This document shows, piece by piece, positions 21,601-31,023 of a DNA stretch of 64,000 bases. Both the position numbers and the translations under genes were made by a program. The notes below the pieces were generated by a model that did no database searches, was not told the DNA's origin, and was given only the letters and a program-made list of their open reading frames with translations. The stretch comes from Eutreptiella sp. 'Long Island Sound 2002' (taxonomy: Eukaryota > Euglenozoa > Euglenophyceae > Eutreptiales > Eutreptiaceae). The DNA lies in NCBI GenBank assembly GCA_964036045.1, contig OZ038378.1, positions 147,096,634-147,160,633 of the forward strand, in the 5' to 3' direction. Every line of letters begins with the position of its first letter. Positions within the stretch are counted from its first letter, which is position 1.

Positions 21601-24600
21601 AGGCCATTTTGGGGCATTTTGGCCCCTCACAAGTCCACAAAAGCCTTGAAAGTGGGCCTTGTGGTGAAGGGGATCACTTGCAAGCTGATTCCACTTTGTC
21701 AACGGCCTTCAATGTGTGACTCATTGGTGTCCCTCACCATTCATATCTAATGTTCCTTCCCCCACCAGCTCGGTCCCAATATTCAGTCTTGATTAGGGTT
21801 AGGGCTAGGGCTAGGGTTAGGGCTAGGGTTGTGGTTGCTGTTAGGGCCTGCAGCCCTCCTGTAGCCCTCCTTCTTGTTGTGTTAACACAAATATGAATTC
21901 TCTACAAAATTTTGAGTATTTTGAGTATAAACACATAGTATGAAAAAAAAATTTGGCGCCTTTGGCGCCGGACAGTTTTCTCTAGAGACACTTGTTGGTG
22001 GCCGACCCGGCACCACTATCTTTCAAAACCCGGGGGGGGGGGGGGGGGGCTGGGGGGGGTCGCATACAAGGACCGGGCCCGGCCGCCCCCCCGTGGCTGT
22101 TTCCCCTTTCCCCTCCCCCTCACTGTGGTATGATCAATGAGTATGCATATCCAATGGGCTCTGCAGCCGCAGGCTGCAGGCTTGGCTGCCACCTTGGCGG
22201 AGGGTCTGGCACAAGGTGTGGCAGCGTTGGGAGCCAGCTTGGCAGCAGGTTTGGAAGGGGGGCCCCAGGCCCTGTGGTAGGAACATGGCGAGTGAAATAC
22301 AACTTCCTGCTGACGCAAACGTTTGCCAACCCCCACGCACACCCTTTGCCCCATCGCAAACCACCAAGTGTTGCATGACACAGGGGACAGCTTGCTGCCT
22401 CGCATGCAATACGCACCAGTAATCCTACCTTGTCCAACCAGCGGATGCACGGCAGAACCTCAGTATCCAATCTTGCATTTGGAAGGCTCAAAGTGACGCT
22501 ATCCCCACCCCCCCACCCCCCAACCGGTGGGTAGTTCTCAAAGGAGGGGGGGGGGGGTGCAAAATGTCAGGCGTGGACCCGCCACTTAGCTCCAGCCGCG
22601 CCTGCCTGCACACGGCCTTCATCGCCATCTCAGTTGATTGCTGGTCCGGCTGGCCATGTCATGTCCGATGACATAGTGTTCTTCCCTGCATCCTCCCTGG
22701 CCGGGGCGGGGGGACAAGGCCGGTTGGTGCTGGGCATTATCGCCGGGTCACGCCCGGGCACCGTCCTGAGTCGGTCGTGGCGTCTGCTTGTGCTCCATGT
22801 TGGATTGCCCCTTCGAGGGGGTGCTCGCTGTTGTGGGCCTCACTCAGCCACACAGCGTGCGAAGGAGGGGGTGGGGGGGGGGGGGAGGGCCTTGCTAGAG
22901 CTGTAATACGCAGCCCGGAGCCCTGAATCCAAGACACGTCAGACAGGGGGTGGGGCTTCGCTGGGTAGGCCCCCCTCCCTCATTATAGCAACACCCCTCT
23001 GTCCCATGGGCAGGGGCCTTCTCACGTGGCCCCCAGTTGGGGAGGGGCTGGCAATGGAGCAGAAGGGAGTGAACGGTGAAGGTAAACCATTCGCCACATC
23101 CACCGCTTAGACCGTTCACGACAGCAACGTTCCCGCCCTCTCCCATGCATGCCAAGAGCGCCACCCGGGTTTCCAGGGCATAGAAGAGTAGCATGGCTGC
23201 GTAACCCATGCCGCAGCGGGGCCTCTGAAGCGGAGAGGGGGCAAAATGGCATCAGAGAGCGTTGTCGTAGGGGAGAACCTACATCACAACACTACACTGG
23301 GGAAGCCCCCTTGGCTCTAGCAGTTTGAGATGCTGTTGGACAACGCTTGCACATCCGGTGCACTGCACAAAACCATTGAAACTGATGGCTGCCCAGTGCT
23401 TTAATATCTGCACCGCAGCCGGACCGCGCATGCCGGTCCCCCTATGCCCTGGTCGGGTTTCATGGAGGACACCCTCCATCCCGTGGGTGGCTGATTCACA
23501 GCAATACCACATGAGGGCTCCCGGTGCACTACTACAACTGCTGATGATGAAGGGTAGAGGATCCCCATGCACAACTGTTGATCTTATTTCCTGGCATCCC
23601 CAGTTGCCTTGTGCAGACCTTCAGAGACTTGGGGGCGCTCAGCCTGTGGTGCAGCCTGCCGCTTGCGCTGGCAGCGATGGCACTTGAACGGCTGGGCCCC
23701 CCCTTCACACCTCTGCCCTTTGAGCCCAGGCTCTTGTAGTGTCTCCTTTGCAGAGAGCAATGGCGGCAACAGATCAATGTGCCTGTCGTCAACAAGGCCA
23801 TGAGGGGTCACTTGTCCAATTTCATGTGTGTTTCAATGAGGCTGGACCTGCTGTGCCTGTGGCATGCCTGCAGTGCGACATCCCCCCCCCCCATCCCGGC
23901 ACACCCATTCAGCCTTGTATGGCACCCCCCACCCCGTATTTCTGGGCGCACGGCCGTGGCAGCCAGCACCTCCTCCCCATTGGCTTTGGGGACGTTGGGC
24001 TGCTCTACTCCCCTTCCCTGTCAAGTGTGGAGCTAGGTTGGCAGTGACCTGCTGGGCCAGGCCGTCAGCGGTGCAGGCGTTGGCAGCTCCGTACGCGCCG
24101 GTCCCTGAGATGGGGACCCCCGCACCCCCCGGGGTCCGCCGTCACACAGGACGGCATGCCCCCCCCCCCCAGTCGGGCACGAGGGTGGTGCTGCCCGAAG
24201 GGGCACGCGGTGGTCCCCAAAGGCCCTCACTGGTGGGCAAAGAATACCCCAAAGCCCAAACCCCAGGTCTGTGCGAGCACTGTCCAGGGGGGAGGGGGGG
24301 GGATTGCGGTCGGGGGGGGGGGGGGGGAGTCGAAACCAATTGCGACAAATTGCGGGAAAATTGCGGGAAAATGCAGAAAATTGCAGGAAATTGCGGACCT
24401 CAATCCCCCCCCCCTGCACTGTCCCGACCGCCGGATGGGCCGCGGCGGTGGGGTATGAGGAGGTCCGCCCCCAAGCCCCCGCCGGAACACAGACAACAAT
24501 GCCCCCAGGCCCCATGCCATTGTCGGTGGTCACCGCAACAACGCCGCCGGCACCGCCAGGGGGCCTGTTGGGAGGCGGGCATACCCCCCACAGCACCATG

Positions 24601-27600
24601 GCGCACAGGTAGCAGCCGTAGACGCAGATCCCCACGTGGCTGATGAGGAACAGCAGGAAGTAGCGGTAGTTGTTCAGCCCCACGTCGCTGTTCAGCCAGG
24701 CGCAGTGGTGGTCGTACTTGGCCACGCAGGTGTCGCACACGCGGCAGTGCTTGCTGCGGGCGGGTTTCTGGAGCTCGCAAGTGGGGCATTGGGTCTGCGA
24801 CGAAGGGGCGGTCGCGTGGTGTTTTGTGGTTGTGAAGAGGAGCCGGAAAGACCAGCACAGGCAAAGGGCAGGGAAGAAGGGAGAGAGGGGAGCACGGATG
24901 AACCAGAAAGGTCAGCATAGACAGGGTGGACGGGCTTTCAATTGAAGGGGGGGTCGATAGAGCCCCCTGGCTAGGCCACCCCCCCAAAAGGGCTGAATTG
25001 ACAAGAACCCCAAATCTTAACGAGACTGGCCCCCGGGCCTCGGAGGTGACCCAGACCCAAAAATCGGCAAAAAATGAAAAATGGGCCAAGGCTCGGGGTG
25101 GCCCCAGCCCCCCACCCAGCCACCAGCCTTCCTACTGCTGCGGCCAGACTTAGACCAGGCACACAAAGTCCACCTAAGATCCGCCCTGCCACTGGGCCGG
25201 GGGCAGCCATGGATTGCTGACCGGATCAATCATTCCATCAACCACAACACCACCCGTATGACCCGCCCCCTGGGCCTCGCGGCGGCGGGGGGGGGGGGGG
25301 GGTGTAGCCACTACACTGTGAAGCCCCGGGTCTGCGGACAGGCGCTGCCCGCTGCACAACTGGAAATCCCAGGCCAAACCCATCCGGATGGCTGCAGCTG
25401 CACTGATACGCCTGCCGTGGGCTCAATATGCACGGCTGCCATAGGAACCCGGGCTTTGGATATTTTGGGGGGATCTTCCGGGGCACTGAACCCCCACCCC
25501 GGGGGTAACCAGGCAGAGGCCCCCCCGGGTGTTTGTCCACTCCAAAGCAGGGCTTGTCCTTGATGCAAAGAAAACAAAGTCTGCCGGCCTCCGGATCGGA
25601 CCTTTGCACAGCGCCGGCCAGCGAGTCTTTGCTGTCAGCCATGGACCAACCGGTGTTGGTTGGCCATCAGCTGCCGGCGGCTCGGCGCCAACCTCCATCG
25701 GTGAACCGGATCCTGCCACCGACAGCCGTGGGCTGTCCTTAGCGGCACACAGAGGTTTCTCGTCCCTGAGGGACCGCCCTGACCCAAGCCACTGCGTGCG
25801 GATCACGACAACAAGCCCCCCGTATGGTGACGTGTGAGCTGTCACGTGTGTGTTGGTTGAGACGAAATCAGCACAACAGGCAGCACATGCAGATCACAAG
25901 AAGGAGAGGAAAAGCTTGTCAAGAGCCGAGACGGCCCTAGGCGCCTTTCGCAAAAAGTCTGTGAGGAGAATGTGCAGGTGACTTCTTGCGTGGGAAAGAG
26001 GGCAACATCAGCCAGTGATCAAATTGCAGCACATACATACAATACTATATCATGAGGTAGACAAAAGCAGACCCTCCCCTCCCCTCCCACCGGAAGGTGG
26101 GAGGTTGGCGATGCTCTGTAGCACAACCCAGTCGGTGTTCCAATCAGCGCACCAGTCATGATGCCCACCCGGGTGTGAAACATGAAATGACGCATATCGG
26201 TAGTCGTCCCAATGTGCGCAGCGGCTGAGCCAGGTGCACACTAGGCCGGCGATATGCTGTTTCGTAGAAGGCAAAGAGGGCATCAGAAAAGCGATACACC
26301 TGCGGCTGGGACCTATGGCATAGGGGGTGCGGGCTACAACCCGTGTCAAGGCGCGATGGGCAGCACGCAGTGTGACTGCCGTAGAATGTCCGCACAGGAG
26401 TCCCATATTGATCCATGCAGCGCAACTGAGAAGTAGACCCCCCCAGGAGCGAACAAAAGGAAGACAATTTACGAGGACGCTGGTGTATAAGTTAGCCAGC
26501 GCGCTGTCTTGTACGGCCCAGGAAGACTGTAGTGGGGGCCCTAGCTTCAGGGACCAATTGGCAGTGAATGCAGATGGATGTGCCACACAAGAGCCTTGGC
26601 CGTTTGCGCGGTGCATACATATGCCTAAGGCACGAAGTTCGCCGGTCATGCACATCGACTTGCACTGGTCTGTAGGTTTATCCATGCAGGGGCAAAGTAC
26701 GGGTAGCTTCCACACCGTAGACAACGTACCGCACACTTCGCGCATGGCGTCCGCAGCGCGTGGGCCTCTAGAAGCTACAATAATATTGTCTCGGAACTGA
26801 GCTAAGGCCATAAGGCGACCCGTGGCAGTGCGCCATATAGGATACCCTCCAGAAGACGTACTGAGAACGCCCCATTGTCTGGATCGTGCCTTGTGCAAGT
26901 GGAATGCCCATATACAATATAGATCGGCGGATTGTGCGCTAAAAGATCCGCCCATTGGTATGGCGAAAAGTCGCTGCCAAACCTGTCCAGCAGCCCAACA
27001 GAAATTGTCGCGACACAAGGAGAATTCAATCAGTTGAATTAAGTCCTCATGTGTAATGACAGAAAAGTTAAAATCAGTGGCTTTGCCAGCACGATCCATT
27101 GTCTTGTCGGTCTTATGGATAGACCAGCACATTTGTGTGGCTCGCCACTTGCGTTGTGTTTTAAGCCATTCTGTGCTGTCCCGGAGGTACTGTACAACCA
27201 GTTTGGGGTCTACGTTATTAAACTGGTCTTTACAATCGGCTTCACCGATGTAATCACACGACCAGGTATCCAGCCATTCGTACCAGGCAGCGACGCTGTG
27301 TACGTGATGGTGGTGAAAACAGCCAGTAATTTCGCTGGTCAAAACTCGCAAGAAACATGAAAATGCACGCGCAGCAAGGCGCAGCCGGTGTCTGGGTATG
27401 ACGGGCCTGGAAACAGCACAAATTGGACGCCAAGTGATGGCAGGCAGGCATAGTGACTTTCCCTTGCCAATTAAATACAGCAGTGCCATACGAGCGTCTC
27501 GAGATACCGACCAGGTGCGTCTGGTGAGCAGTTCAGTAAGGCCCTGTATGATTTGTTTTGGCGAAGTGTGGTGTGACTGGTATTTTTCCTTGCAAAGAAA

Positions 27601-30600
27601 CTGTTGTAGTTGCTGCCACATCCAATTGCGGCAAAAGCCCCACAGTGCTCCAGGGAATTTGTCCACGACACGAACAATGGCTACAGTGGAAACTTGCTCT
27701 GCAATATGTTGTGCCCAGTTCAGCATATTCCCAGTTTCAGGAAAAAGATGCTGGGGCAGTGACACTTCCCAGTTCTCAGGAAACGGGACATTCAGCATGC
27801 GTGCAAGAGCAACGCATTCAGAAATAGCCTTGGTACGGGCATCTGCCCCACGGATAGGGAGTGGATCTTTGGAACGTCTTTGGAACCCCCCCCCCCCCCC
27901 CCCCGAGTCGGCGGCGCGATTTACCCTTGACCCAACTTGGAGGGTGGGATCAAAATGTTGGAGGTTGGCACAAAATAAAGCCTATGATGCAGCGTTAGCT
28001 GTGCAGGTATCATTCCATTTTGCATGGCACTCCTCAATCAGTGCTGCACCCAAAATTCTATTGCCTTCGGCAGTGCACCTCGAAGAGAGGCTGACAGTCA
28101 GCCAATCAGTCAGAAAGAGGTGCGCGGCCCCCAATCTTTGCCTGCGGCCCCCAGACCCTGTGCGCGGCCCCCAGTTCCTACACCTGACTCCCAGTCCTTG
28201 CGCGCATTCCAAAGTCTGTGCGCAGCCCCCAATCTTTGTGCGCGACCCCCAGACCCAGTCAGGCAAGCAGTCAGTCAGACACACGGGGGGGGGGGGCGAC
28301 TACAACCGGTCCAGATGCGACACCCCCCCAGCTATCTGTCAAAATTTGGGGGGGGGGGGAGTTGGGGGGGGGAGTCGGCTGGAGGGTGTGGGGTGGGGGG
28401 TTTGGCCGGGGGGGGGGGTTCCCAAGGTGGGAGGGCCTACGGGCGACCCACTACTACCACATGCATACCTCCATGGGGGGGGGGGGGGGTGTGTCTGGTT
28501 TGGGGAAGCTGCTGGTGGCTGTTGTGAAGCAGGGGCTGCAGATGCGCAGGTGTGTCCACAGCGGTTGTGGTGATCTTCACTTCGCAGCAAACGACATTTG
28601 CTTAATGTTGTAGGCACCTGTCCCTCACCTCAGGCATGCAGGGACCCAAGTCTGCAGACAAATGGCATTCGGGGTCACCGTTGGCGCCATGGCCCCAACA
28701 CCACTATCTCTCAAAACCCGGGGGGGGGGGGGGGGGGGGGGGGCTGGGGGTGTCGCATACAAGGACCGGGCCCAGCCGCCCCCCCCCGTGGTCAGACAGT
28801 CAGTCGGGCAAGCAGGCAGGCACACAGGCAGACAGCAAGACACAATTTGGGTTTTTTCAGTGAGGGACTGGGCTACAAGCAGTGGGGAGCCCAGTGCATA
28901 CCGGATCTGTCAGTGGTCGAACAGAAATGCAGTCGACGGTCACCTGTCGGGTTGGCGGTTCGATTCCCGACTGGTCCACTGCCGGCCGCGCCGATCCCTC
29001 GTGCAACTGTTGCTGTACCTGACCCTCGTTCAAATCCCTCTGAGCACAAACTTTTGACCCCCCCCCCACCCCCAGCCCCCCCCCCCCCCCCAAAAGTGAT
29101 CCCTAGTTTCAGGGGGATAGAGGCCTCAGAATCAAAAAATCCATTGGGGGATTGTCTTGTTGGGCAAAATAATGATTTTACAAGGGGTTGGACATCCAAT
29201 ATCATGCCTTGGGGTATGCTACGCGAACGACCCCCCCAAAAGGGGGGTTACACGACGCACGTGCCTGCGCTTGATCCAACAACCTCTCTTCGAGGTGACT
29301 TTGGTTTTTGGCAACTGTGCTGAATTTCGCCGACTCGTTGGGCTCCTCGCTGACTCGGGGGGGGGGGGGGGGGTTGTTGCACAAGGCGGTCGCTGTGCAA
29401 GGGGTGGGCCGGGTACATAGGGCACTGCAGGGGCCAACCAGCGCCTCAAGCCTCACCACAATGACGCGCATCGGGACACATACGTCACGGTAAAGAAAGT
29501 TGTCGTACGGGAAGATCTCCAGATGCCGCTGCACGTTCTCTTTGGTGATGACCCCTGCGATGAACGGTCGCGGGGTGCGCCCGCATGCGCGCAGGAGGTC
29601 GGTGTGGGGCTCGACACCCAACCGCACCACCTTGTCCTTTGGCTGGAATGTTGGTCCCTACTCATGCCCTCGAACGCAGAAGCCTCCCATCACAACGCTT
29701 ACCGTACAGCAACACATTCGAAGCAACATATCATGCGGCGCGGGGGTGATCCAACCTGATGGAACCTGGAGGATTCAAGGGGGGTGTTGTTGCACGGTGC
29801 GGCACCTTTCTGATGTTTCTGGAGATCTTACCCGGTCAAGAGGCCCGCCGCAAGCCACTTTGGCGGGTGTTCCCGAATGCTTGTGGATGGTCGCCAGAGG
29901 CCTTTGGATGACACCTGGTGTATACCGAAACTTTGCACCGTGGAAGGGGGGGGGCGTGCAACACCCTCAAGGGGTACCCTTAATTTTGGGGGGGGGGGGG
30001 GGGGCAGACCAAGTTGAGCTGCCGTACCCTGCTCACTGTATGATACCCAAGTCAACCTCTCGGGATCAACGTCCAGTTCACCGATGATCCCACAACTGCC
30101 TGTGCTAGCGGATCTGACACGGATCTGACACGCAGTTAAGATGAGCCGACTCTGATACCAAGGCTCGACATTTTCCTTAATTTTTCCACCACACAAAACA
30201 AATTCCCCTGACCCTCAATCCCTAGGGTCAGGGCGGGGCAAGCAGATAAGGCTGGCGGGCGCCACTGCGCCCCTCCGTGCTGCACACCACTGGAGGCACT
30301 CACACCCATCCCCATCTGTGACATATGCCCTGCGGGTATGGTGCGGTCTTTGACTGGACCAAAATCCAGTCAAAGACTGGACTTTGGTCCTCCATTTCTT
30401 TCACTTACAGCGGAGGGCCTCGGGCTTTTCTGTTCTTTTTCATACTTTCTTTTTCGCGCGAACTGATGTCGCAGTCAGGCACAGCCATAGAAGATCAAAG
30501 GGATGCGGGAGGGGCAAAGGGAGGCTGGGGCATGCCGTGCAAGAGGACCACACGGCGGTGACAGGCGGCGACCTGGGTCCGATGCACACGCGACGATGAA

Positions 30601-30969
30601 CGTGCCGATGGTGAACGCCGTGCACATGGGCCCCGTCCAAATGTGGATGGTGTCCCGCGGGATCATGGGGTACACCTGCTGGTACCAGATGTACACGGAA
30701 ACAGCCATGAGGATCACATACAGCGACTGAATCAACGGGTTCCGCCGCTCGCAACAGTAATGCTCCACGTTGGCCCCGTAGTGGGAGCCCCGGTCTTTGC
30801 TGCAGCACAGCACCGTGCACAGGCAATGCACCAGCACGCTCGGGCCGTTGATCAACAACAGGTACAGTGTCCCCACAATGCCATCGCGGTGATACCGCGT
30901 GGGACCGCAAATGCATATGTACACGAGAACCGCCACCACAAAGATATACACAAACATGAGGTAATCCAT
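12480..30969 (-). CDS. ZDHHC4-like DHHC palmitoyltransferase, six exons, 356 aa
   Basis: Protein S-acyltransferase: it moves a fatty acyl group from acyl-CoA to its own DHHC cysteine and then to target cysteines at ER/Golgi membranes. Exons 30573-30969, 29484-29554, 24585-24794, 15959-16103, 15098-15189 and 12480-12635 total 1071 nt. All introns are GT-AG and every phase agrees. The start MDYLMF is the first ATG of its exon. Seen in order: hydrophobic segments in residues 1-130, DPG at 131-133, the Cys-rich domain from C159 (CPTC, HCRVC), D184-H-H-C187 with AWLN after it, two hydrophobic segments about 200-225, two more about 248-290, the TTxE-like TSNE at 294-297, YDLGF at 324-328, and a C-terminal poly-Lys tail ending KKKA, which fits a KKxx ER-retrieval signal. 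Length and layout match ZDHHC4. The 8.5-kb intron 3 could hide a small extra exon between WG226 and VV227, but the direct join is in phase. Confidence 0.85.
12636..15097. other. DHHC transferase intron 5, with G/C-run repeats
   Basis: It holds a member of the GATGCGAC...GTCGCAT hairpin family at about 12765-12880 and several C/G runs. On the plus strand at 13846-13877 a 32-nt segment has textbook splice sites (TTGTTTGCAG before, AAG|GTGAGT after), but no neighbouring exon was found. No other gene is supported. Confidence 0.5.
15098..15189 (-). CDS. DHHC transferase exon 5 (TTxE-like motif)
   Basis: 92 nt. The acceptor CTGTTCTCAG joins in phase to give [16 protein letters not shown], then [10 protein letters not shown], the TTxE-region signature of the family. 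The donor is AAG|GTCTGT, phase 0. Confidence 0.85.
15959..16103 (-). CDS. DHHC transferase exon 4
   Basis: 145 nt. The acceptor CTTGCCACAG precedes [12 protein letters not shown]. It codes for the loop and a hydrophobic segment ([14 protein letters not shown]) and ends TTAG|GTTCTT, phase 1. Confidence 0.8.
16380..16720. repeat. Two G/C-run repeat families
   Basis: 16380-16503 contains TCATTTTGTGGAT, GCATGTCTTG and GTCACTTTGGGTATG followed by a C run then a G run. Inverted relatives lie at about 40955-41025 and 56370-56515. 16638-16715 is a GATGCGAC...GTCGCAT hairpin (see the finding on that family). Confidence 0.5.
16798..16990. repeat. 82-bp minisatellite, three units
   Basis: Units share TTTCTGCACC, CAGCCCCTA and TCTGATGCTTGTCACAGG and start near 16801, 16884 and 16966. 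The same repeat forms a larger array at 33750-34090. Confidence 0.75.
17061..17374 (-). pseudogene. Tudor/chromo-like module fragment
   Basis: The minus frame reads [19 protein letters not shown] and ends at a stop at 17061. It contains YYHRSNG, a VxATVVxPSP strand, [12 protein letters not shown] and ERLEF, then an acidic Pro-rich tail. The pattern looks like a small beta-barrel (Tudor or chromo-like) module. An in-frame TAG immediately upstream could be a splice acceptor (CTGCCCTAG). It sits in intron 3 of the DHHC gene in the same orientation. Whether it is an exon of a nested gene, a captured fragment or a retroelement remnant is not resolved. Confidence 0.35.
17455..17614. repeat. G-rich minisatellite
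   Basis: Repeated TCTAGCC(A/G)GGGGTC units separated by G runs of 8-20. It is able to form quadruplexes on paper and leads directly into the TTAGGG-bounded satellite. Confidence 0.7.
19872..20540 (-). mobile_element. Harbinger-type element H1, 669 bp, TSD AAT
   Basis: Ends are GGGGGAGCC and GATTCCCCC with GC-rich GCGCAGTGCGCGCGC subterminal repeats. AAT is duplicated at 19869-19871 and 20541-20543; the uninterrupted satellite unit at about 21705 shows a single AAT there. It lacks the catalytic part of the transposase but retains, on the plus strand at about 20112-20220, a Cys-rich finger ([21 protein letters not shown]). It is inverted relative to H2-H4. Confidence 0.9.
20296..20496 (+). pseudogene. 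66-codon frame inside H1, identical to the one in H2
   Basis: The frame begins [20 protein letters not shown] and its translation is identical to 46556-46756 (minus) in H2; the nucleotides are identical too. It lies between the Cys-rich finger and the element end, so it may be the transposase C-terminal region or simply conserved terminal DNA. Confidence 0.4.
21841..24584. other. DHHC transferase intron 3, distal part; no gene seen
   Basis: 21889-21975 is a repeat containing TTTTGAGTATTTTGAG and GGCGCCTTTGGCGCC, related to 48890 and 45150. 22008-22085 is a GATGCGAC...GTCGCAT-type half with a long G run. 22880 and 24295-24325 hold further G runs, the latter followed by AAATTGCGGGAA tandem motifs at 24335-24398. 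Confidence 0.45.
24585..24794 (-). CDS. DHHC transferase exon 3 (catalytic Cys-rich domain)
   Basis: 210 nt, 70 codons. The acceptor CTTCGTCGCAG is followed by the codons for [10 protein letters not shown]. It contains all zinc-binding Cys/His of the domain and the DHHC tetrad, and ends MVLWG before the donor GTATGC. It is phase 0 at both sides. Confidence 0.92.
26050..27886 (-). mobile_element. Reverse-transcriptase ORF (retroelement fragment)
   Basis: From ATG 27798 the frame runs 582 codons to a stop at 26050. It is open upstream into a C run at 27887-27904 (plus strand), and that upstream part ([13 protein letters not shown]) is protein-like, so the ORF is probably 5'-truncated there. 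RT motifs counted from the ATG: fingers near 120-150 ([13 protein letters not shown]), motif A at 187-195 with D188 (EADCKDQF), motif B at 271-292 ([15 protein letters not shown]), motif C at 335-338 (FRDN). No integrase, endonuclease, LTR or poly-A tail was recognised. It sits in intron 2 of the DHHC gene, same strand. The frame is intact, which suggests youth or constraint. Confidence 0.75.
28052..29298 (+). repeat. S1 repeat copy split by G-run elements
   Basis: The head lies at 28052-28110, and the body and tail at 28783-29298 with the tRNA-like core at about 28911-28980 and the terminal CCTCTCTTCGAGGTG at 29282-29296. Between them lie GTGCGCGGCCCCCA-type direct repeats (28118-28260) and two GATGCGAC/GTCGCAT G-run hairpins (28295-28370, 28690-28790), apparently nested insertions. 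Confidence 0.65.
29484..29554 (-). CDS. DHHC transferase exon 2
   Basis: 71 nt. The acceptor CATCGCAG is followed by GGGTCATC, completing DPG and continuing [18 protein letters not shown]. The donor is GAC|GTATGT, phase 0. The S1 repeat ends only 186 bp downstream inside intron 2. Confidence 0.85.
30573..30969 (-). CDS. DHHC transferase exon 1
   Basis: ATG at 30969 begins MDYLMF. It codes for the hydrophobic N-terminal part and ends ACASDP plus one base of Gly. The donor is CCAG|GTCGCC; phase 1. Confidence 0.85.
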
Positions 30970-31023
30970 TGTGGTGCAAAAGCGGAGGCGAGCCCCTAAC
31001 AACACATGCGGTAGGCCAGGCAA

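Larger units (their letters stand above)
17615..21840. repeat. Three-unit satellite with TTAGGG junctions and inverted ends
   Basis: Units run from CCGAGCTGGTGG to CCACCAGCTCGG: 17638-18780, 18815-20609 (carrying a 669-bp insertion) and 20647-21773, each about 1.13 kb without the insertion. Junctions contain TTAGGG-like telomeric repeats (17615-17632, 18799-18812, 20625-20642, 21791-21830), and each unit begins with a CAG run. An 89-codon plus frame ([14 protein letters not shown]) is intact in all units (17767-18036, 18936-19205, 20761-21030), but other frames are also open across it, so it is not called as a gene. Confidence 0.85.

Noticed and set aside
21791-21830. A chromosome end
   Set aside because: TTAGGG-like repeats are short, degenerate and flanked by unique sequence on both sides, inside an intron.
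24400-25089. 229-codon minus-strand ORF over the DHHC exon
   Set aside because: It is the wrong frame across exon 3; the real frame contains the zinc-binding Cys/His and DHHC motif.
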